In this document: one piece after another, positions 7,072 through 10,674 of the stretch
Numbering within the stretch: the first letter of the stretch is position 1
How the letters are laid out: each line of letters opens with the position of its first letter
From: an uncultured bacterium
GTDB taxonomy: Bacteria > Desulfobacterota > WTBG01
DNA: 10,674 nt
Reading direction: 5' to 3'
NCBI GenBank assembly: GCA_938024025.1
Contig: CALJBY010000285.1
Location: 1-10,674 of the forward strand
The notes under the pieces: generated by a model
Databases searched by the model: none
What the model was told of the DNA's origin: nothing
The model's input: only the letters and a program-made list of their open reading frames with translations
Position numbers and translations under genes: made by a program

Positions 7072-7223
7072 CTGTTTTTCCTCCCTCCCTGTTCTTAGAT
7101 CATGTCACCGGCAGGTGCCGAGAAAGCCTCGCCTCGCCTGCCCGATTAAATGCGAAGCTTATTTAATCAGGGTGCGCGGGAAGCATCACAAAAAAGGTTC
7201 CCCTACATTCCCTGCACCATCTT
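7072..7223 (-). promoter_or_regulatory. lysC leader with strong inverted repeats
   Basis: This 152-base gap is the longest in the operon. GATTAAAT (7144-7151) and ATTTAATC (7161-7168) form a perfect 8-bp stem with a 9-base loop, extended by CCC (7141-7143) and GGG (7170-7172) around one bulged A. Next to it GGCAGG (7110-7115) can pair with CCTGCC (7137-7142), enclosing CGAG/CTCG (7119-7122 with 7128-7131). CACC/GGTG (7106-7109 with 7114-7117) would compete with that stem. No T-run follows on the minus strand, so it is not a simple terminator. It could be an RNA control element for lysC, a processing site, or a dispersed repeat. The lysC ribosome site GGAGG follows at about 7080-7084. Confidence 0.4.
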
Positions 7224-7745
7224 TCACTGTATGCACCCCGTTACGGATCCGGTGCCAAAAGACACCTTCCTGGCCAGTGATGCAACCACTTCGTCATAGT
7301 GTGCACCAGTACTCATGATGTCCAGTGTCCTCGCACTGCAGTCTACATATGCCAACCGCACCATCATGTGCTCTTCCGGCAGCAATGCCGCTATCTTGTC
7401 AGCCCACTCTATTATAGCAACCCCGTCACCGTCGAGGTACTCCTCCAAACCGAGATCCACCACCTCTGAAGGAGACTCTATTCGGTAAAAGTCCAGATGA
7501 TAAACAGGAACTCTCCCTTCATATTCGTTAATCAGGGTAAACGTAGGACTCCCGATATAGTGATCCTCGGCAACTCCTAACCCGCGAACAATCCCCTGGG
7601 TAAATGTCGTTTTCCCTGCACCCAGTTCACCGACGAGGGCCAGAACATCACCCCTTCCCAAGAGCGTCCCGAGCACCGTCCCCCACGTATAGGTTTGTTC
7701 CGGACTACCTGATGATAACACGACAGGGGACCTCATTGATTTCAC
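7224..7745 (-). CDS. tsaE: tRNA threonylcarbamoyladenosine biosynthesis ATPase TsaE
   Basis: TsaE is the small P-loop ATPase that works with TsaB and TsaD to attach threonylcarbamoyl to A37 of ANN-decoding tRNAs (t6A) in the cytoplasm. The 173-residue product shows Walker A GELGAGKTTF (39-48), the family signatures SPTFTLINEY (66-75) and YHLDFYRI (82-89), and IIEWADKI (111-118), which carries the conserved Glu-Trp. About 20 residues after the usual end are unremarkable. The start used is GTG at 7745, with AGGTG seven bases upstream; an ATG three codons later is possible. The gene lies 12 bases after nnr, so the two are surely co-transcribed. The pairing of nnr (YjeF) with tsaE (YjeE) is common in bacteria. 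No partner tsaB or tsaD lies in the window. Confidence 0.95.
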   Translation of the reverse strand: MKSMRSPVVLSSGSPEQTYTWGTVLGTLLGRGDVLALVGELGAGKTTFTQGIVRGLGVAEDHYIGSPTFTLINEYEGRVPVYHLDFYRIESPSEVVDLGLEEYLDGDGVAIIEWADKIAALLPEEHMMVRLAYVDCSARTLDIMSTGAHYDEVVASLARKVSFGTGSVTGCIQ

Positions 7746-7757
7746 CGAGCATCACCT

Positions 7758-9365
7758 CTAAAGATTCCAAGACAGCTGATAGCGCCCGTCAGAAGATACG
7801 GCAGGTGGCAGTATTTGATTGACTAATGCCTTAAGGACACGAGGCACCTCACTAAGCACATCACCGGCAATAAATCCTACAGGCCCCCGTTCAATGCTCA
7901 CCAGATCCCCTGCCAAACCGTGTATAAATACCGCAAGCTTTATACTGGTAGCACAATCATAACCCTGTGCTATGAAGCCCGGGATCATGCCGGTTAAGAG
8001 ATCCCCCATACCCCCTGAAGCCATTCCTGGATTACCCGTAAGATTGATACAGAGGCTCCCGTCAGGTTCGGCAATAAGAGATCGTGCACCTTTGAGAACA
8101 AGATAACAACCGTACCGTTGAGCAAAATCTTTTGCAATGGCAATTCTATCCCTTTGAACGTCTCGTGCGCTCATACCCGCGAGACGTGCCATCTCACCCG
8201 GGTGCGGAGTGAGCACGACGGGAACGTCTACCTGTTGTAATAATGCCGGATGTGCACCAAGGGCATTGATACCATCCGCATCAACAACCACAGGGATGGA
8301 GCTCTCTTTTATAATCGCATGCACCAGTTGCACCGTATCTTCACGGGTGGAAAGGCCAGGACCGAGCACCAGTACTTTCTTGCCTTCCAGCAGTTCCTGA
8401 ATCTTTTTAAAACTGCCCATTCCCAGGAATCCGGCAGTGTGTTCCTGCAGCGGTTCAGTCATGACCTCGGTAAGCTTTTGCTCCATAACAGCATGTAAGC
8501 TTTCAGGAATACCCAGGGTAACCAGACCCGCGCCCACCCTGGCAGCCGCCTGACAGGTAAGCGCTGCAGCGCCTGTCTTACCCCGTGATCCGGCAATGGC
8601 GAGCACATGACCATAATCACCCTTATGGGTGTCCGGTTTGCGCACCTTCAGTGCCTGACTCATATCGGCAAAGCTTAACAGATGGTCGGTCAGTGCTGCT
8701 TCATCTACAAAAGAGGATGGAATGCTGATATCGACAATGGTAATTCTACCCGCATGCTGTGCGCCCGGATACAAGAACAAACCCCTTTTGGGTAAACCAA
8801 AGGTTACCGTACAGTCTGCATGCACACAGGTCCCAAGCACTGCCCCCGTATCCGGGTGCAACCCCGAGGGGAGATCAACCGCAACCGTAGGGATGTCCAA
8901 GCCATTGAGATCATTAATTACTTCCCCGATCAAACCCACGATGTCCGAGGTGAGGCCCGTTCCAAAGATAGCATCTACAATAAGGGCACATCCTTCCAGT
9001 TCCCTGCGGTGTGCCTTCCACCCCGCACTATCTTGAATCTCAGTGAGCGGTACTTTCATCTCCAGCGCACTAGTGAGGTTTACTTTAGCATCTCCCTGTA
9101 TCTTCCCGCGCACCCCTAACAGGAATATGCAAACACTGATTCCCCGGTTAATGAGATAGCGGGCAATGACGAAACCATCACCGCCGTTGTTACCTTTACC
9201 GGCAATAATTGCCACCGTGCCATTGAGGACGTGCGGGTAGTTTTCGAGAAGCACCCTAACAGCACCTCTTCCGGCATTTTCCATCAATACCACGCCGGGA
9301 ATGCCTGCCTCCTCAATGGTCCTTCTGTCTAATTGTTGCATCACTTCAGCAGTAACTACCTTCAT
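7758..9365 (-). CDS. nnr: Bifunctional NAD(P)H-hydrate repair enzyme (epimerase + ADP/ATP-dependent dehydratase)
   Basis: The 535-residue protein is the common bacterial fusion that repairs hydrated, dead NAD(P)H. The N-terminal YjeF_N epimerase (about 1-225) interconverts R- and S-NAD(P)HX. It shows LMENAGRGA (27-35), GKGNNGGDGFVIAR (57-70), VDAIFGTGL (130-138) and VDLPSGLHPDTG (163-174). The C-terminal ribokinase-like dehydratase (about 240-520) restores NAD(P)H from the S form at the cost of a nucleotide. It shows HKGDYGHVLAIAGS (247-260), VLGPGLS (333-339), DADGINAL (362-369), TPHPGEMARL (386-395) and GNPGMASGGMGDLLTG (444-459). Both active-site regions look intact. The ATG at 9365 has AAGGA five bases upstream. 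It sits 54 bases after pdxJ and 12 before tsaE in a conserved-looking housekeeping operon. Confidence 0.95.
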   Translation of the reverse strand: MKVVTAEVMQQLDRRTIEEAGIPGVVLMENAGRGAVRVLLENYPHVLNGTVAIIAGKGNNGGDGFVIARYLINRGISVCIFLLGVRGKIQGDAKVNLTSALEMKVPLTEIQDSAGWKAHRRELEGCALIVDAIFGTGLTSDIVGLIGEVINDLNGLDIPTVAVDLPSGLHPDTGAVLGTCVHADCTVTFGLPKRGLFLYPGAQHAGRITIVDISIPSSFVDEAALTDHLLSFADMSQALKVRKPDTHKGDYGHVLAIAGSRGKTGAAALTCQAAARVGAGLVTLGIPESLHAVMEQKLTEVMTEPLQEHTAGFLGMGSFKKIQELLEGKKVLVLGPGLSTREDTVQLVHAIIKESSIPVVVDADGINALGAHPALLQQVDVPVVLTPHPGEMARLAGMSARDVQRDRIAIAKDFAQRYGCYLVLKGARSLIAEPDGSLCINLTGNPGMASGGMGDLLTGMIPGFIAQGYDCATSIKLAVFIHGLAGDLVSIERGPVGFIAGDVLSEVPRVLKALVNQILPPAVSSDGRYQLSWNL

Positions 9366-9419
9366 TGCTGTCCTTTATTAAAACGGTACTTCAGTTCGAG
9401 CGTATACGGGAGAAAGGTG

Positions 9420-10139
9420 CTATCCTTTTATTAATGCCAGCATCTCTTTTACTGCCTGTGCCATACCCACCATAAGTGCCCGGGCAATAATACTATGACC
9501 GATACTGAATTCTTCAATGAGCTCAATCGCAAGCAACTGCCTTATATTATGATAATCGAGCCCATGCCCGGCATTGACACCCAATCCTATTCGAAAAGCA
9601 AGATCAACGGCTTCCCTTATTTTGCGCACTTCCCGTTTCTCCTGGTCACGGTCCCTGGCTTCAGCAAAAGCACCCGTATGTATCTCAACATAGTCCGCCC
9701 CTATTTTGTCCTTTGCGGCCTCTATCTGTTTCGGGTTGGGATCGATAAATAAACTAACCGTGATCCCTGCCTTCTGCAGCGCCTGAACCGATTGTTTTAC
9801 CGATTTTGCCTGTGCAATGACATCTAACCCGCCTTCGGTAGTAAGTTCCTGGCGTTTTTCAGGAACCAAAGTGGCCATGTCAGGTTTAATTTTTTTAGCA
9901 ATGGTTACCATTTCAGGTACTGATGCCATCTCCAGGTTGAGTTTGGTTTTAACTGTTTTTCGTAACAGTTCAAGATCCCTGTCCTGGATGTGCCTCCGGT
10001 CTTCACGTAAATGCACAATAATACCATCACAGCCTGCCAACTCTGCCAGTGCCGCAGCTAACACCGGATCAGGCTCAGCGATACCCCGTGCTTCTCTTAC
10101 CGTGGCAACATGATCAACGTTAACCATTAGTCCAGCCAT
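9420..10139 (-). CDS. pdxJ: Pyridoxine 5'-phosphate synthase
   Basis: PdxJ condenses 1-deoxy-D-xylulose 5-phosphate with 3-amino-2-oxopropyl phosphate to pyridoxine 5'-phosphate, the last ring-forming step of DXP-dependent vitamin B6 synthesis. The 239-residue length is typical. The motifs are VNVDHVATVREARG (6-19), VHLREDRRHI (42-51) and LNLEMA (67-72). They continue with LVPEKRQELTTEGGLD (91-106) with the catalytic Glu, VEIHTGAFA (151-159), and GLGVNAGHGLDYHN (185-198) with the catalytic His. The protein ends with IGHSIIARAL, the usual phosphate-binding closure. The ATG at 10139 has GAAGG four bases upstream; the next ATG (residue 5) is too close to the VNVDHV motif. It is the second gene of the visible operon, 46 bases after the YbbR-like gene. 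The presence of pdxJ implies the DXP-type B6 pathway rather than PdxS/PdxT. Confidence 0.97.
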   Translation of the reverse strand: MAGLMVNVDHVATVREARGIAEPDPVLAAALAELAGCDGIIVHLREDRRHIQDRDLELLRKTVKTKLNLEMASVPEMVTIAKKIKPDMATLVPEKRQELTTEGGLDVIAQAKSVKQSVQALQKAGITVSLFIDPNPKQIEAAKDKIGADYVEIHTGAFAEARDRDQEKREVRKIREAVDLAFRIGLGVNAGHGLDYHNIRQLLAIELIEEFSIGHSIIARALMVGMAQAVKEMLALIKG

Positions 10140-10185
10140 ACACCTTCACTCCCCTTGGCAACCACATCCATCAATCTTTGAACAC

Positions 10186-10674
10186 TTATTTTTCCACAAC
10201 AACTTCAAACCGAAGTGGCACGGTTTCAATCAGGGAAACAGCCCCGGGAAGCTTTACCTCTGCCTTTTTCAAATATTTACCCGGTTTCACACCCTCTAAG
10301 TCAATAGAGGCACTGATATCGTCCTCAGACAATCCTTCAGCCAGACGGTATGGACACTTAACTTTCATCTGGATGGTTGCCGGAGTAACAGTACTCCTGT
10401 AAGGGCTATTGATTACTCCTACGGGAATGCTGGACAAGACTTTCTCAATGATCTTTTCACTAATTGAAAGAGAAACCTTGACCTTTTCCCTGCTTAAGGA
10501 ACGCTGCAGACCCAAGCCCGGTGAAACAAGCACCAGTTCCTTTTCTATATCTTCCTTCACTCCTGCAAGATAGAGCGGTTCTGTTATAACTTTCTTGATC
10601 TTTCCGGCCTCACTCAGGGCAACACGTACTGCCACAGATTCTGGTTGTATTGCAATATGGGTAACTTCATACCC
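10186..10674 (-). CDS. YbbR/CdaR-like domain protein (5' end cut by window)
   Basis: The frame is open to the right edge, so the true start lies outside; a GTG at 10635 is internal and not the start. The visible 162 residues carry YbbR-type repeats. One is marked by THIAIQPESVAVRVALSEAGKIKKVITEPLYL-type sequence (shown at 10556-10662), and a later region ends in VEVVPLRFEVVVEK-like beta structure (10189-10230), here read as ETVPLRFEVVVEK. YbbR (CdaR) proteins are membrane-anchored extracytoplasmic proteins that control the diadenylate cyclase CdaA, hence c-di-AMP level, and are often encoded next to it. The expected N-terminal membrane helix and any cdaA gene would lie beyond the window, so the c-di-AMP link is inferred from the family. 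The stop at 10186 is followed after 46 bases by pdxJ, making this the first visible gene of the operon. Divergence from known CdaR is moderate. Confidence 0.75.
   Translation of the reverse strand, partial: GYEVTHIAIQPESVAVRVALSEAGKIKKVITEPLYLAGVKEDIEKELVLVSPGLGLQRSLSREKVKVSLSISEKIIEKVLSSIPVGVINSPYRSTVTPATIQMKVKCPYRLAEGLSEDDISASIDLEGVKPGKYLKKAEVKLPGAVSLIETVPLRFEVVVEK

Noticed and set aside
7141..7172. Intrinsic terminator of tsaE
   Set aside because: The stem is strong, but on the minus strand it is followed by a GC-rich stretch rather than a T-run.
7072..7223. Lysine (L-box) riboswitch upstream of lysC
   Set aside because: The conserved L-box core segments that I know are not seen, and the leader is shorter than a normal lysine riboswitch plus its expression platform. 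Only generic inverted repeats are present.
1..10674. CRISPR array, insertion sequence, tRNA gene or defence system
   Set aside because: No regularly spaced repeats, transposase motifs, terminal repeats with target duplications, cloverleaf-like segments or known defence proteins were seen on reading both strands.

Overview
The window is a compact bacterial chromosome segment of moderate GC (mid-40s percent by eye). No mobile element, CRISPR array, tRNA or rRNA was recognised. The gene set is mostly housekeeping: vitamin B6 synthesis, NAD(P)HX repair, tRNA t6A modification, and aspartate-family and isoleucine amino-acid synthesis. The mix of YbbR, DXP-dependent PdxJ, fused Nnr, a two-ACT aspartate kinase and CimA, with a Gram-positive-style ComEA, would fit a Planctomycetota-type (possibly anammox-like) or another deep-branching Gram-negative genome. 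That placement is a low-confidence inference from content, not a sequence match.

Left part (1-2586). A minus-strand ClpX-like AAA+ unfoldase runs off the left edge. It is divergent from a tiny, very basic plus-strand ORF (1524-1643), and a candidate sigma70-type promoter faces each way in the 259-bp gap. The small ORF ends stop-to-stop against a minus-strand, membrane-anchored TPR protein (1644-2351). The TPR gene has a good candidate promoter about 150 nt upstream (2506-2534), and the intervening leader holds several end-to-end inverted repeats.

Middle (2587-3586). A plus-strand amidohydrolase-2 family metal hydrolase of unknown substrate is followed by a 136-bp convergent gap with no clear terminator.

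Right part (3587-10674). Seven co-directional minus-strand genes form an apparent operon. In transcription order they are ybbR/cdaR-like (cut by the right edge), pdxJ, nnr, tsaE, lysC, cimA and a comEA-like gene. Most gaps are 12-100 nt and the last pair overlaps by 14 nt. The 152-nt tsaE-lysC gap is the longest and carries strong inverted repeats. LysC supplies aspartyl phosphate for Lys/Thr/Met, and CimA gives a threonine-independent route to isoleucine, so the two are a sensible metabolic pair.

The most interesting observation is inside lysC. A near-perfect Shine-Dalgarno sits 8 nt before an internal in-frame ATG, exactly where the free regulatory (beta) subunit of B. subtilis and C. glutamicum aspartate kinases would begin. 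The second is the ClpX-like protein, which has no zinc-binding domain but keeps the IGF ClpP-docking loop. I did not find a clearly new defence or mobile system.
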